Below, in pieces: positions 1-12,254 of a DNA stretch of 64,000 nt (its first letter is position 1; each line of letters starts with the position of its first letter). The notes below the pieces were generated by a model that searched no databases, had not been told where the DNA came from, and saw only the letters and a list, made by a program, of their open reading frames with translations. The position numbers and the translations under genes are program-made. Source of the stretch: Akebia trifoliata. Lineage: Eukaryota > Streptophyta > Magnoliopsida > Ranunculales > Lardizabalaceae. Location of the stretch: positions 46,205,220-46,269,219 of the forward strand of contig CM030714.1 of the NCBI GenBank assembly GCA_017979445.1, given 5' to 3'.

Positions 1-1001
1 TTGCCTTACAAAGACAAAAAATATTTGGCATAGGGCAAACCCCGTTAATAAAGTTGTCTAAGGTAAGGATTTTGTCAAGAGAAGCCAACCAAATGAAAAA
101 GGTCGCCTTGGATGGAACAAGAAATGACCAAACGAATGCCTCGTAACACTATTAGATTGAAATGGGGCAACAAAGCCTTATAAACAGAGTGCATGGAGTT
201 ACATCTTACAACTCCCTTCATCTCCTCATTGTTGCGCTTCGAAGCAACCTCACCACTTTGGTATTCGAAACAAACGCTATACATGATTAAGTGAAGAAAA
301 TGTTTAGTTTAGACAACATTGTACTTACCCTTAAATAGTACCAACCATACAAAGGTCTCAACCCTAATTTGGATTATGCAAAGGTTCCATTACCTGAATT
401 ATGGGTGTGCTCCAATTATAAAAATTTGAAATCCCTTCATTCCACCAAGCCCACCGTTTTATCTATATTCATAGCTTAGGGAATCTGGGTAGCCAAAAAA
501 GTGACAAGGCTATCCAAATGCAGGAAAAAAATTGACAGCCCAACCACATGAGAGTGGAACTGGCTTGTTTGATAAACAGAATGTTCATCGCTATCATCGT
601 CAAAGTCTTATTCTCGAGCTTCTTTTACATTCAATTTATCTACAACAACAAAGGCTTATTTCATGTTCTTTCATCAAAAGAAATTAAGAAATATAATTTG
701 CACAGTTAGTAATGAAAAAAAATGGAATATGGTGTAACTATATTTTATTTATTTCCATTTTGTTGCCCTGTTTTTGCCAGTGCATTTATGAGAGGCTTTA
801 GTAACTGATACTACAAAAATAATACACAAGGCCATACCTTATCTAGAGAGGAAATAAGAAGAGCAGCCGAAAAGGATAGAAAAGGAACAACACACTCAAT
901 AATACCTCCGTGGACCAAAACATATGCTCTATGACCTATATATTTTAGTTTTCACTTGTCAAAGACAAAATTTTATGGGACAACGGGCTTATGCACACCT
1001 T
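1..1001. other. intergenic, 3' flank of the ABC1K gene
   Basis: No coding region, RNA gene or mobile element is supported here. The only longer open frame (75-284, minus, 69 codons) has no recognisable family and reads like chance. The part nearest 1000 probably holds the 3' UTR of the ABC1K gene, but I cannot place a polyadenylation site with confidence. Confidence 0.5.
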
Positions 1002-4000
1002 TTATGGGGCCATGAGTCCTTCGATTGTATAGATGAGAGACTCCGCCCAGTCAGCTCTGAACAACAATGTTTTTAGTGTGTCCATCATATCGTAATCTGG
1101 ATCAAGCTTACGCTGCCAGCCCTGTAAAATAAGACGCAAAGCATTTGAGACCCATACTCATCTACTAAGCCACTCATTCTAGAGCATACCAAACGAATTT
1201 GGGAATATTCGTGCAACTATGACTTGAAAAGAAGAAACACAACAGAACAAATAAAATCGAAAACCAAACAAAAACAATCTAACAAGTACCAAGTGTATTG
1301 CTGAAGTATGCACAATACACCATGCTTGTGTTGATACAACTGTAAGTAGCAAGGGGTTACCTCAAGAACCAAAGTTGTCACCATCACAGTGCAAACGTTG
1401 CCGTCAATGTTAACTTTGTGACGCTGAACTTTCTCAAACAATTGCTGCATGCACTCAGCAGGATGGACTGCATCACCTTCCAGGGTGCCCCAGAAATTGA
1501 ATGACTTCTCCATTTCCTGTTAAAACACCAACATCTTTGAAAAAAGGCATCTAGACAGCTAGAGGAGAACTATGGTTTCTATTAAGCCATTAACTAACCA
1601 GATAATAACTGAAAAACCACATCTTTGTTGTGTTTTATTATATAGATTTTTTATATTTATTTATTCATTTTACTTTTGAGTCTGTTTAAAACTTTTTATG
1701 CTTGAAAATGTAAGGAAATTGTATTTGTACAATTAGACCATTTCAAATCTATAGTGTAAATGAGTAATAGATTAACTTGATACTGCATCAAGAAATGAAT
1801 CAAAGCAAACAACAAAAAGCACAAAGTTAAAAGCCATTATAGGAATTAGACTAAATCCAAAGCCCAAAGCCGAAAATGATTATAAACCTAATAAACGAAA
1901 GCAAACAAGATGTTGGCACAGTAGGTTTTAGCATTATGGTTCTACTGCAAGGTTATACCAAGTTACATGTTCTTGAATATGCACAGTTACTTCGTTTATA
2001 ATTAGAGCAAACAAATACAGATTCAAAGTCAATCCCTTACCACAAGTTTATAAAACCAAAATATTACCTCAATGAAATCCTCTGGGGTCGGGCAGTTTTG
2101 TTGTTTCGATAATCGCAGTGTGCACTCTGCGGCGGTGCGTCCATCTCGAAGGGCAACAGCCTTAAAGAATTCCAGCAAATTAACACGATCACTCTTACTA
2201 AGCTCAGCAGTCATGCCAACATCAAGAAAAACGACATGAGGCTTGGACTTAAAAAGCCGTTTGCGTGGGGACTTACTCGGAGCTACCCGGACAAGGATAT
2301 TTCCAGGATGCATGTCTGCATGGACAAAATTGTCCACCTGGAAAGGGATGATATCTTAGATGTTGTAACGTAAATACAATAGCTTGAATTATGCTTCAAT
2401 TTCTTAATAATAAACAACTAAGGCAGTCCAAAGTTGCTGTATGTATTTAGAATTCAGGACTGCATAGGAAGGAAAAGGTGTCATAAGTTAGACAGCCTTT
2501 ATCTCTAGAAAGAAAGAGAACTCTATCATCAATTGCCCTCTTATGCTGTTTGCTAAGGTCTCTGGAAGGAGAGTACTTTGAGTCTTTAATTGAACATATA
2601 GTGATAATTAAAATAAAATAAAAAACTGTACCAGAAGCATTTTCAAAAGTGCATGAGTCCCGATGTGAGCAAGGGCACTTTTGATTCGATCATTTCCTTC
2701 AAGTTCATCAACATAGTGTAAAACATTCTCTCCTTGTTCATAAGTCTCCACCAAAACAGCAGGATGCACAAGTGGATATAAAGGCTTCGGGAAAGATACA
2801 TCCTTCCATCGACGGAAATTATAGATAAAGCGACTCAAATGGGCAGCTTCCCTTGCAAGATCAACTTGAGACATCATGAAAACACCAAACTGTTGTAAAC
2901 TTTCATCCAATCTCAACCACTTAAGTGCAGGCATGAACTTCAAAACTTTGGCAACCATATTAATTATCACAAAATCCCTCTTAATTGCTTCACCAACACC
3001 AGGATGTCTAACTTTTACAGCAACTACAATGGGTTTGACTTGTTGACCAGGGTATCGAAATCTCAAAGTAGCTCTATGCACTTGAGCAACACTTCCAGAC
3101 GCTAAAGGTGCCTCTTCAAAATCTTCAAAAACATCAACAAGTTTTCGATGAAATGCATTTTCAATAGTTCTTTTAGTGTATGCAAAGCTATGTGAAGGTG
3201 CTTTTGTGTGAAGCTTCGTAAGCTCAGTGCACAGATCTCTGGGGAAGAGATCGGGCCGTGTAGCTGCCCATTGACCCCATTTTATGAATGCTGGACCCGC
3301 TTTTTCTAGAGTAAGGTGAACAAGTTGAAGCCAAATTTTCCTAAAACGAGCGCCAAAATAATCTGCGAATGGAGCCATTGCTATGGCGGGTGAGAACAAT
3401 AATGCCAAATAGATTGCTCTCAGAAACAAAATAAAACTCTCAAAGACTGAAAATATAAATGAGGTTAGATAAGCATGCCCGTCTTGTGCATGCATGTATA
3501 GAGTATTCCCCGTTGGAAAGTGTTCTGCCTCAGCCAAGGTCCTCTGTGTCCATGCTACCTCTCCAATAATGAGGCCCAAAACACTAGGAGCTAATAAGTT
3601 CGATCTGGTTAAGGCTAAGCTCACAGCACAAGCGATCCTACTTATAGGTGGAAAAGCTGGGCCGTTGTAAGAACATATTTGGGAAAGCCTTTTCCAAGCC
3701 ATTTGGGCATTATGTGTCATTGCCTTACTTGTAGAAAGGACAGAGAAGGTATTGGAGTAACTGTATAGATCCATCTTTGATGTATATGATGTAAATGAAG
3801 AGTGTCCTCTACTAGAGAACTTATACAAGGAGAAAGGTAGTCCCACTGTAGATAATTCTCCATACTTCTCCACTTCTGAATAACTAGACCTCAAATGTGA
3901 AGCTCTCCAAATTTTTCCGAATGCCAAAAGCCTGCATTGTCAACGATGGCAAATAGGACCCATTATGACAAACAAAAGGGAAGAAGATATAAAATGATGA

Positions 4001-5485
4001 TGCAAGCCTAATAAAGTTGTTGAAAAAACAAAAATAGATTAGATTTTCTCAAGTTGGTGTCACCACTACATTGAGGTGTTTTTGTGGATGGGCAAATTAT
4101 GAGGTTTTAACCAATTACAATAGTGAACGATGAGTATGGGTTTTGTAAAGGAAAAAGATCCAAAATTCTAGGACTGGTATAGTTCCCTCCGTGAAGTTGA
4201 GTTTTTTGAATCATTTTGCTCCTCACCTCGCAATCCAAACAGGAATGAGGCCCAAAATATATCTCAAAAATGAGTGTGTGTATATATGTCAACATCCAAT
4301 GATATGTTTAAATTAACCAAATTTCTAAGTGAAATAATTATTATCCAACACCATCATGGTTTTAAAACTCATCTGAGACTGAGACGTATCGGTATCACCT
4401 AACAACGATACGGACGGACAAACTTTTTGGGTTTGCCAGCATCTTGCGAGATGAACGAGACATCTCGGACAAGATATTGAAAATCTCGTCTGAGATTTCC
4501 AAGACAGCACAATCTCCTCTGTTTTCATCCTCCAAACCCTATCTTCTCATTCTCGAATCAATTATTTCTCCTCTTCTCAACCAAGTGAACCAGAAGGGGT
4601 TTGCTAAAAACCTTCATCTTCCTCCTCTAAATCAAGCCAAAAAACAAGGTTCTGTTGAAATCTCGGATTAAAATTTTCAGAATTTTTAAATAGTTTAAAA
4701 CCATTGTATCTTTGCTGAATGAGATGACTAATCCGACACAACTCATATCAGTCATGGACAAGATGAGACGTGAAAACGAGTATTCAAAGCATGAACATTA
4801 CAGGAATTGCATGGTTATCTGAGCTTTTTGAATTATTTTGCCCCCACACCAACCCTATATAGAAATAATAAGGCTCAAATTATATTTTTCAAAAGAAATC
4901 CCATCACCAAACATGCGGACCTAGCCCAGCGGCGAAAATTAAATTCCAAACACAGACTTAGTGTGTGTACATGTATGATTACACATCCAATGAGTTGTTC
5001 TAAATTGAACAAAATTCTAAGTGAAATAATTATCCTCTAAAATTAAATTCCCATAACGCCAAAGAAAATCTAACTGAGCAATAAATATATTTTCAAAAGA
5101 AAAAAAAGAAAAAAAAGGACTTTAAATCAGTTGTTATAATGCACTTTTTAAACTTAAAAAAAAAAAAAAAAAAAAAAAAAAACTAGAATCTTATTCCAAA
5201 ATTCAATTTATGAAAATACCTTGGAAGCAAGCAAGGGGCACAAAAGAGCAGAAACAATTCTGCTCTGACACTCCAGAAACAAATTCATAACTTTTAAGTT
5301 GGAATATTTTTTAACAAATTCTTAGAGATTAGATCACAATCAGCTAATAAATAATAGATTTACCACAAAATAATCAGGAAATAAAACACGGAGATTCCAT
5401 GAAAAAAATACAAACATAGTAATTGAAGTATTGAAATCGAACAAATATCAGAAGATCTTGCAGCTACATCTACCAACCTCGACAT
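1002..5485 (-). CDS. ABC1/UbiB-family atypical kinase (ADCK2-like), probably organellar, five exons
   Basis: Coding exons on the minus strand are 5485-5478, 3931-2632, 2337-2068, 1516-1361 and 1121-1002. They join in frame to 617 codons, and every junction has GT/AG. The start is ATG TCG AG in an 8-bp first exon. The second exon has no usable upstream ATG and begins right after an AG acceptor. Family hallmarks are visible: the KxGQ-type motif FIKWGQWAATRPD (about residue 215), the alanine/serine loop PLASGSVAQVH, the catalytic lysine in VAVKV, the catalytic loop NFVHADMHPGN (about 440) and DVG in place of DFG. ABC1 kinases support coenzyme Q and prenyl-lipid metabolism in mitochondria or plastids. 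The Ser/Arg-rich N-terminus (MSRLLAFGKIWRAS) suits an organellar, probably mitochondrial, presequence; that is inference. Assignment to the ADCK2-like clade is from remembered similarity. The domain call is secure, the substrate unknown. Confidence 0.93.
4180..5040. repeat. diverged direct duplication in ABC1K intron 1, split by a terminal-inverted-repeat insert
   Basis: Positions 4190-4340 and 4820-5040 share stretches in the same orientation. Examples are 'ttttttgaatcattttgc' against 'ttttttgaattattttgc', and 'ctaagtgaaataattat' in both. Between them (about 4354-4796) is a segment whose ends resemble each other inverted: 'catggttttaaaactcatc' at the left, and at the right 'catgctttgaatactcg' when read on the minus strand. 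It looks like an old MITE. A 27-base A run lies at 5156-5182. Confidence 0.5.
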
Positions 5486-5689
5486 GTAGATTGCTTTTGG
5501 AAGGAGCGAAGGGTTTTTGCGGCTAAAATACGCTGGTGGCGAATTGTTCCTACTCGCATTTTCTTAAGTCCTTGCCTCCGTCTCTGTTAATTTGTTGTCA
5601 TGGTTCTGACTGGTGACTCTTAGAGACACAGCGAGCAAGGAAACCTAACGGTGAGAATCTTAAGGGAGAGCGTATTGGACCTCGTCTCC

Positions 5690-5745
5690 TTTGTAACCAT
5701 GGGTTTAGGAAGGATTCTGGATGGGCCCATTACAGGCCCAATACA
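5690..5745 (-). promoter_or_regulatory. site II (TGGGCC) elements in the ABC1K promoter
   Basis: Two TGGGCC motifs read on the minus strand (5740-5735 and 5729-5724), about 240-255 bp upstream of the ATG at 5485. A CCTAAACCC telo-box-like sequence lies at 5709-5701. TGGGCY site II elements bind TCP factors and are common in promoters of nuclear genes for organellar and translation proteins. Their pairing and position support a promoter for the ABC1K gene. The start of transcription is not visible. Confidence 0.5.
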
Positions 5746-5934
5746 ACTGAATGTCTAAAATTTTGGACAGGACTCAAGTATATGCTCATATACCACTATT
5801 TGGACGTAATCATGCTCATGAACATGAAGTGCTTTGGAGTGATGTTTTGCGCACAGCCCAACAACCGTTTGACATGTGACATGAATAACATCAGCAATGA
5901 GAGAGAAAGTTTCTCTCTTTTACCCAAAAGAAAA

Positions 5935-6052
5935 CTTCCCGATCTGATCATCTTATGACATTCAAAAACATGATCCGGCGTAATGGGGTTGTACTTCCCG
6001 ATCTGATCATCTTATGACATTCAAAAACATGATCCGGCGTAATGGGGTTGTA
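5935..6052. repeat. perfect tandem duplication of a 59-bp unit
   Basis: The unit beginning CTTCCCGATCTGATCATC at 5935 is repeated without a mismatch from 5994 to 6052. The same core ('cattcaaaaacatgatc') occurs at about 46885 and, inverted, at about 48118, so the unit comes from a dispersed repeat also described at 40766-41163. Identity between the copies implies recent duplication. Confidence 0.9.
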
Positions 6053-6425
6053 GAGGACAAAATTATATGAGCCTAGGGGGTTCATGGAATGGTTTCAGAT
6101 TTGATGACACATGGAATGAGTTATGAAATGGGTAAATTACCATTTCGTGTCTTGAATATGACAAAATTCTGATTTCAGTACACTGTTCATTTTAATTCCT
6201 AAAACTTATTTTCCAAGCGAGATCATTGATTATAAAAGTCACTTTAAGATAACTTGCAATCTCGCTGATAATTTATCAACGAGATCGTTGCTTATAAGTG
6301 TGACAAATTTGCTGGAAAACATGTTTTGGGAATAACAATGAACAATGTACTGAAATCGGAATTTAGTCATAAGTTGCACATGTTTTAAGGAATTTCCTCT
6401 TATGAAAGGTAAATTCTGGATAGTT

Positions 6426-6888
6426 GATATTGGCGCCCCAATGTTTATTAATTACACCCCAATTTCTTTAATTATTTATCACACCCTAATTGAAGATTAA
6501 AACACACCGTTCAAACAATACAAAAACTTTGTTCAACTTAAAGAGCTACTATTGGCACTCCAACTTTTACTAATTGCACCCCAATTAAAATAAAATGAAG
6601 ATAATAAGTAAAAGCTGGGGTGCCAATAGAAATTCTGTATGTGTGTGTGTGTGTGTGTGTTTAAATTAGATAGAAATTTATTAGATTTAGGATTTTATAT
6701 GAACCTAATCCTAATTGTAAACTACTGTTGAAGTAGTATGAATTTTTTATAATGCTTTGTAACATTGAGGTGATAACTTGAACCAAGCTTTTGTAATGCT
6801 TGAATGGTGTGTTTTGATATTTAATTAGGGTGTGACAAATAATTTAAGAAATTGGGGTGTAATTAGTAAAATTTTGGGTGCCAATAAC
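6426..6888. mobile_element. MITE with long terminal inverted repeats (family B), containing a nested smaller copy
   Basis: The left end 'tattggcgccccaatg' and the right end, read on the minus strand as 'ttattggcacccaaaattt', are inverted repeats. The similarity continues for about 90 bp at each side, including 'attacaccccaatttctt' and 'caaaacacaccattcaa' versions. A smaller element with the same ends ('ctattggcactccaac' and 'tggggtgccaataga') lies inside at 6543-6635. A TG microsatellite follows at 6640-6660. No target duplication could be fixed. Related copies are at 52585-52706 and 56406-56905. Confidence 0.7.
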
Positions 6889-7039
6889 AGTTCTCAAATA
6901 CTGTAAGTTACTCATTTTCTTTAAATTCATTTATACCCAAAGACCTAATAACCAGATAAATGTTCTTGAGAGTTTCTTGAAAATATAATATCTCACAAAA
7001 GAATTGATAATTTACATAAATATTTTGCAGAGTTATGCT

Positions 7040-8878
7040 TCACCAATAGTCTTCGCAACTACACTTTCCATCCTTAAAATGATGGAAGCGAGTTCGATCT
7101 CTAACAACTATTTCTCGACTATAAATTTTTGAGATTAGCTTAGTAACATGATGACAATCACTACAAACTCGTAGATTCTTTACTATACGAATGACAACCC
7201 CGTCCATACTATTAATCAATCCAAAAGCAATCGCCAACTTCTCACTATGTCGCGCTAGTGCTTCATCCTTATCTTCCTCGTCAATGTCAAGCAAAACCTC
7301 TGTCTTATTAGGGATATATCCTTCCAAATTCAACAACCTCTCAATCTCCTCCAATTTCAATAGAATTTCTCTTATTTGGGAATGTGATGTATCACCCACG
7401 ATGAATTGATGAACGGTTCCTTTGATCTCAATTAAACTACACCCTGTGGTCTTTTGAGCTCCCTTAGATTCCATCAATTCTCTCGCTTTTCTAGCATCCT
7501 CCAGCCTACCCGAAGCAGCATATATGTTAGACAAAAGCACATAAACCCCGCCATTGTTTGGTTCCAATTGAATCAAATGCTTCACAACGTACTCTGCCAA
7601 CTCGACATTCTGATGAAATCTACACCCTGCCATCATTGCTCCCCAAATGAGGGCATCGGGCTCCATTGGCATCCTCTCGACCATATCTCTCGCTTCTTCA
7701 AGCATCCCACCACGTGCCAAAAGATCGACCATACACCCATAATGCTCAATCTTAGGCACAATGCCATAGTCCATACTCATAGAATAAAAAATTTGACGCC
7801 CTTGGTCAACTAGACCTGCATGGGTGCAAGCACAAAGCACACCTATAAATGTAATATCATCGGGTATTATGCCCATTTTCTTCATATGAGAAAATAGATC
7901 AAGTGCTTCTTGACCTCGACCGTGCATTGCAAGCCCTTTAATCATAATAGTCCAAGCCAACAAATTTCTCTCTATCATCTTATTAAAAACCTCTAAAGCT
8001 AACTCTACTTCCCCACACTTAGCATACATATCTATCAATGAAGTACCCAAGAACACATTCACTTCCATTCCATTACTCTTTAAGTACCCATGCACCCATT
8101 TGCCTTGCTCAAGTGCACCTAAATGAGAACAAGCAGAGAGCACACTCACTAAAGTGATTTCATTGGGTTTAACTAACTCAACTTGCATTCTTGAAAACAC
8201 ACCCAAAGCTTCCTTAGACAACCCACATTGAACATACCCAGCAATCAAAGCACTCCAAGATATTGCATTTCTCTCAGGCATTTCATCAAACAATAATTTC
8301 GCTGCACCGACGCGGCCAATTCGAGCATAAGCACTGATCATAGAGTTCCAAGAAACAATATCTAAGTCTAAATTTGTGTCAAACAACTTCCTTGCATCAT
8401 TAACGTTCCCAGTTATGGAGTAAAAATGAATAAGAGCGTTATTGACGTAAATGTAAGAAGCTAAAGCGAACTTGATCGCCTGCCCGTGGACCGATCTGCC
8501 TTGAAGGAAGGCAAAGACTTGGGAGCAAACTTTGAGAAGAAGAGGGATGGTGTAAACATCGGGTAAGAGGCCTGCACGAAGAATTTGGGTATAAATGGAA
8601 ATAGAATATAGTGGAGTGGCAGTTTTGGAATGGGCTTTTATCATGGTGTTGTAGAAGAAGATGTTGGGGTGGGGAAGTAAGGAGAAGATGAGAGAGGTGT
8701 AGTTGAGGTCATTGGAATCTGAGGTGGCAGAGGAGGAGAGGAGGTGGCCTAGAAGGTGGACGTCGAGGTGGAGGAGTCCAGTAGTTGTGAGGTGGGCATG
8801 GATTTGTTTGAGTTGTTTCAATTGGGTGCATTTTTTGAGGAGATGATGGAGGGACGAGGTGGTGATATGTGGCTTCAT
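7040..8878 (-). CDS. pentatricopeptide repeat protein, PLS class with E and DYW domains; organellar RNA editing factor
   Basis: A single intronless frame of 612 codons begins with ATG at 8878 and ends GACTATTGG then TGA, so the protein ends in the DYW tripeptide. Repeated PPR units run from about residue 70 to 400 (for example DIVSWNSMISAYARIGRVGAA and NAISWSALIAGYVQCGLSKEA, the alternating S and P/L types). An E domain follows (PDALIWGAMMAGCRFHQ), then E+ (GCSLIEIKGTVHQF), then a DYW cytidine-deaminase-like domain from about residue 517. That domain keeps the HSE of the HxE motif and the CSDC (CxxC) zinc ligands. DYW proteins direct C-to-U editing in mitochondrial or plastid transcripts by sequence-specific RNA binding. 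The N-terminus has no clear presequence, so the target organelle and edited site are unknown. Length and the lack of introns are usual for the family. Confidence 0.96.
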   Translation of the reverse strand: MKPHITTSSLHHLLKKCTQLKQLKQIHAHLTTTGLLHLDVHLLGHLLSSSATSDSNDLNYTSLIFSLLPHPNIFFYNTMIKAHSKTATPLYSISIYTQILRAGLLPDVYTIPLLLKVCSQVFAFLQGRSVHGQAIKFALASYIYVNNALIHFYSITGNVNDARKLFDTNLDLDIVSWNSMISAYARIGRVGAAKLLFDEMPERNAISWSALIAGYVQCGLSKEALGVFSRMQVELVKPNEITLVSVLSACSHLGALEQGKWVHGYLKSNGMEVNVFLGTSLIDMYAKCGEVELALEVFNKMIERNLLAWTIMIKGLAMHGRGQEALDLFSHMKKMGIIPDDITFIGVLCACTHAGLVDQGRQIFYSMSMDYGIVPKIEHYGCMVDLLARGGMLEEARDMVERMPMEPDALIWGAMMAGCRFHQNVELAEYVVKHLIQLEPNNGGVYVLLSNIYAASGRLEDARKARELMESKGAQKTTGCSLIEIKGTVHQFIVGDTSHSQIREILLKLEEIERLLNLEGYIPNKTEVLLDIDEEDKDEALARHSEKLAIAFGLINSMDGVVIRIVKNLRVCSDCHHVTKLISKIYSREIVVRDRTRFHHFKDGKCSCEDYW

Positions 8879-8929
8879 TTGGTGAAAATTTAATCTTGAT
8901 TGTGGAGGGAGAGAACTATTTGGTGTTTG

Positions 8930-9440
8930 TTTTTAGGGAAATTTAGAAATACCCCTCTATGTTTTGGTGAATATTTGAGATACAGCTGTGTTTACAAACA
9001 AATGACATCCATCCCTTGGCCTTGTTCTACAATGGAAAATCAATAAATGACCTAAGTACCCTCCCTCTTCTTCAACCTCTAGTCAAAATTCTCATTTTTC
9101 ATTTCTCACGAAATCAGTATCTTTAATCTCTGTGGATTTTTTTATTATTATTTTAAATCTTAACCCTTAAGAGTCTATCTCCTTCAATGTTGAAATGTCA
9201 ATAACGAGATAAGATTTTTGAGAAGGAGATGATAATGGATTTTTGGGTAGAAAAATGAAGATTTTCTTCAAGAGTTTCAAGATGATAGGTGGAAGACAGA
9301 TTGTTCAAATTTGAAGATTACAGATTTTCAAGAGAAACATCTAAGATTTTGATTGGAAGTTGATGGCAATGGTATTTATGTCATTTTCATTAGCCTTCCA
9401 ATATAGATTACAGTTAAGGGATACATGTCAAGGGTATCCC
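8930..9440. repeat. repeat family E, copy 1 ('ttggtgaatatttgagat' ends)
   Basis: The left end carries 'ttggtgaatatttgagata' and the right end has 'gggtatcccaaat'. Internal pieces ('caacctctagtcaaaattc', 'tatttatgtcatttt') recur near 11700-12175, 31595-32060 and around 41815-43630. No coding capacity is visible. It is probably a non-autonomous DNA element with degraded ends. It begins only about 55 bp upstream of the PPR start codon, so it may overlap that promoter. Confidence 0.5.
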
Positions 9441-9454
9441 AAATGATTAATATT

Positions 9455-9603
9455 AGAGTGACCTCAATAGGAGATAGACGGAGGTGGACATCTTGACATG
9501 GTGGTGCATGCTCATGGATGTGTTTTCTCCTAGATACAAGTAAAATGCATCTACTAACATGCATGCGTCACCATGTCAAGATGTCCTCCACTGAGATCAC
9601 TCT
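9455..9603. mobile_element. stem-loop MITE (family A), near-palindromic
   Basis: The left arm 'ggtggacatcttgacatgg' is mirrored by the right arm 'ccatgtcaagatgtcctcc', and the outer ends 'agagtgacctca' and 'tgagatcactct' also pair. The centre contains 'ttttctcctagatacaagt', a version of the TCTCxAGATAC core shared with the other family A copies listed here. It has no coding capacity. Confidence 0.75.
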
Positions 9604-9795
9604 AGCACGACTCATCTCAAATATTCAGCGTGGAAGGTTATATCATTGTCGTAAGTGGGAAGGGGAAGAGTTAAAATAGACAAGATGCAACAATCAGAAA
9701 ATCAAAAGGCCAGGCACTGTTTAAGGGCTTGGGCTTATCCATGTGAAATTGTTCGTAGGATAGAGCACTTTTTTGGGCCTATTAATTGATAGAAA

Positions 9796-9990
9796 TTTTA
9801 AATGAATCATGCTGAAGTGACCTCAAGCTGGAACCTCATATCACACTTCTTGACATGAAAGTGGATAGGAGCCATAGATTCTTTTTCACTTGTATCTTGA
9901 TGAAAAGCATCTGTTGTTCCCATACGCTTTCATCTCAGTATGAGGTTCCAGCCTGAGGTCACAGGTCACTTCAGCATTATTCATTTTAAA
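9796..9990. mobile_element. stem-loop MITE (family A), 195 bp
   Basis: The left arm 'gctgaagtgacctca' pairs with the right arm 'aggtcacttcagc', and 'ctggaacctcat' pairs with 'atgaggttccag'. Pairing continues outward ('ttttaaatgaat' with 'attcattttaaa'). The loop contains 'cttgtatcttgatgaaaag', the degenerate internal motif of the family. Confidence 0.75.
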
Positions 9991-11694
9991 TAAGTAATCT
10001 AGTTTCATCTAATCCAAAAACAATGTATTCTAGTTAACTTACTTGATTCAAATATGTGTGGGTTTTTTATCTAATCAGTTTAATTCCAATTCATTTCAAA
10101 TATCAAAGCACCCATAACCAAGACATGCCATGCAGACACAAAATTGGGATGTGTATGTATGGTGCTTAGAGGCTCCAACTTCAATACCAAATTAAACCCG
10201 AAATAGGTTTTGTTTCCAATGGGTATCAAATATAAATTAACAAAAGCTCTTTAAGTAGTAGGATTGTCAATAAACGGGCTCGGATCGACTTTTAATGAGC
10301 CCAAGCCTAACCCTAAGGATACGGACTGCACCTTAGCCCATACTAAACCCCTATCAGACTTGAACTGATAACCAAGCCTGGGCTGAACTCAGGCTTGATA
10401 AAATTTCTTAATTTGTGTAAAAAGTGTCTTAGTTTCATGTTGTGAAGTTCAAAATTATCCTAGGCCTTTGCAGCAGACTTAATCGATATACAGTCATTTG
10501 GGGTTGGCATTAATGAGAAGCCACAGCGATCACCTTATGAAGCGAAAGATAGGTCTTTGTTTTCAGCCACTGAATGCCTAAGGTTGATTAGAACAAGTAC
10601 ATGTGAAGATTGTGATCTTACACAAATTTTAATTTTCACAGTTCTGAATGTTATTCTCTAACGCTTATCCCATCCACAAAACTAAAAAACAATTATCTTT
10701 TTGACATTTTCTGATGACTGCAATGCAATCTAGCGATGCAATTCATTTTCCTATGTGGAATTCATTTCCCATGATAATTTTTCCAAGGATTCATATTCCC
10801 TTGAAAGCGAATCATCTACAATCATAGAGGCCCTTATTGTAATACTTTAGGCTCTATTAAGGCCCTATCAAGGCAATTAGCAAATACAACAATTAATATC
10901 TATTGTGAGATATCTAGTATTCTTATTGGGCTTGGACTTCAAGAGGCAAGGTAGTATCAAAAGAGACCTTTCTTGATGTGTAATGGACTCGACGAATTTT
11001 TTTAAGTATATATTATATTTTTTTAGTAGGATATCTTTATGTTTGTGCTTTGTGAGGTTCCTTGCGACTTATGGACAGAGAGTCTGTAATCTTTAGCATC
11101 AATAGTGGATTTTTCTCTCTCCTCCGTGGATGTAAATAATTTGCCGAACCTCGTAAATCTTGCATGTTCGTTTTGTTGTTTTATCTTTACTCTTGTTACA
11201 GTTCAGCACAACAACATCAGATAAATTAAAATGTGAGACATTTTGATGATGTCATGGACTTTGAATAATAATAATAATAATAATAATGTTGTTGATGTCA
11301 ACAAAATATGATGACTATCATACGTGGGGTGCACACTGAATGTGATTGAGGGTATGAGGACAATGGAGCTAGGCCATTGACCTCTAGAAGATTGATGAGG
11401 ATCTATGTGTCCAAATCAGATAAGATTGCAAGGTTGAAGGGAATGCATTTGTATTAATGCCAAGAAATGTAACAATTTAACTAAGGTCAATCTTAGGGGA
11501 TTAATTAATTATTATAATGTTCAATAAGATTTGTTAAAGAATTCTACCATAGCCTTCGTCATCTTTGTCCAAGTTTTATCACAAATATTGAGGTCAGCAA
11601 CATGAATCACTTCTCGTAATTAGGTCTAAACTTCTGATCATAGAAGATTTCGGTGAAAATTTGGGTATTATGAAGCATCAAAGGATTTTACATT

Positions 11695-12175
11695 TTAGTG
11701 TGATTCAAGCATACCCTTCTGGGTTTTGGTGAATATTTGAGATGCTGCTTAGTTTTCAATCAGATGGCGTACATACCCCTTAATTGCAGTCTTCTTCAGC
11801 AAATTAATAGAAAATGACCTAAGTGCTATTGCTATTTTACCCACTCAAAATATATCTCCCTCAACCTTCATCAAAGTTCATCAAAAAATGTGATATGTTG
11901 AAGATGATGGATTTTTACCTAGAAAAATAAACACTTTTGTGAAACATGACGTTGAAAATTGTGGATTGAAGAGATTAAAAAATTTATCATAATAGTCAAA
12001 GAGCTGGAATACAATTGGATTTTGAAAAGAAAAATCAAAGATATTTTGGCTAGAGGTTAAAGATCAAGACATTTAAGTCATTTTTTAGTTTCTCTCTCGT
12101 AGAAGATCGAGGTCAAGTGGCATGTCATGAAAGCATATGGAGTTATCTCAAATATTCACTAAAATTTGGAGGGGC
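11695..12175. repeat. repeat family E, copy 2
   Basis: Begins with 'ttggtgaatatttgagatg' and ends with the inverted version 'ctcaaatattcactaaaa'. The two ends therefore form short terminal inverted repeats, and this copy shows best that the family is an inverted-repeat element of about 0.5 kb. No ORF is present. Confidence 0.6.
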
Positions 12176-12254
12176 TGCCTAATCATCACATTTTGTAGGG
12201 TCAATTATTATCAAGGCCAACCCCACATTGTAACCAAATTGTTTTGTCTTATGT

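Noticed and set aside
4444..5040. Plus-strand frames of 75 and 77 codons in ABC1K intron 1
   Set aside because: They lie in duplicated repeat sequence and have no recognisable product.
7191..7813. Plus-strand frames opposite the PPR gene
   Set aside because: They are shadows of the PPR coding strand.
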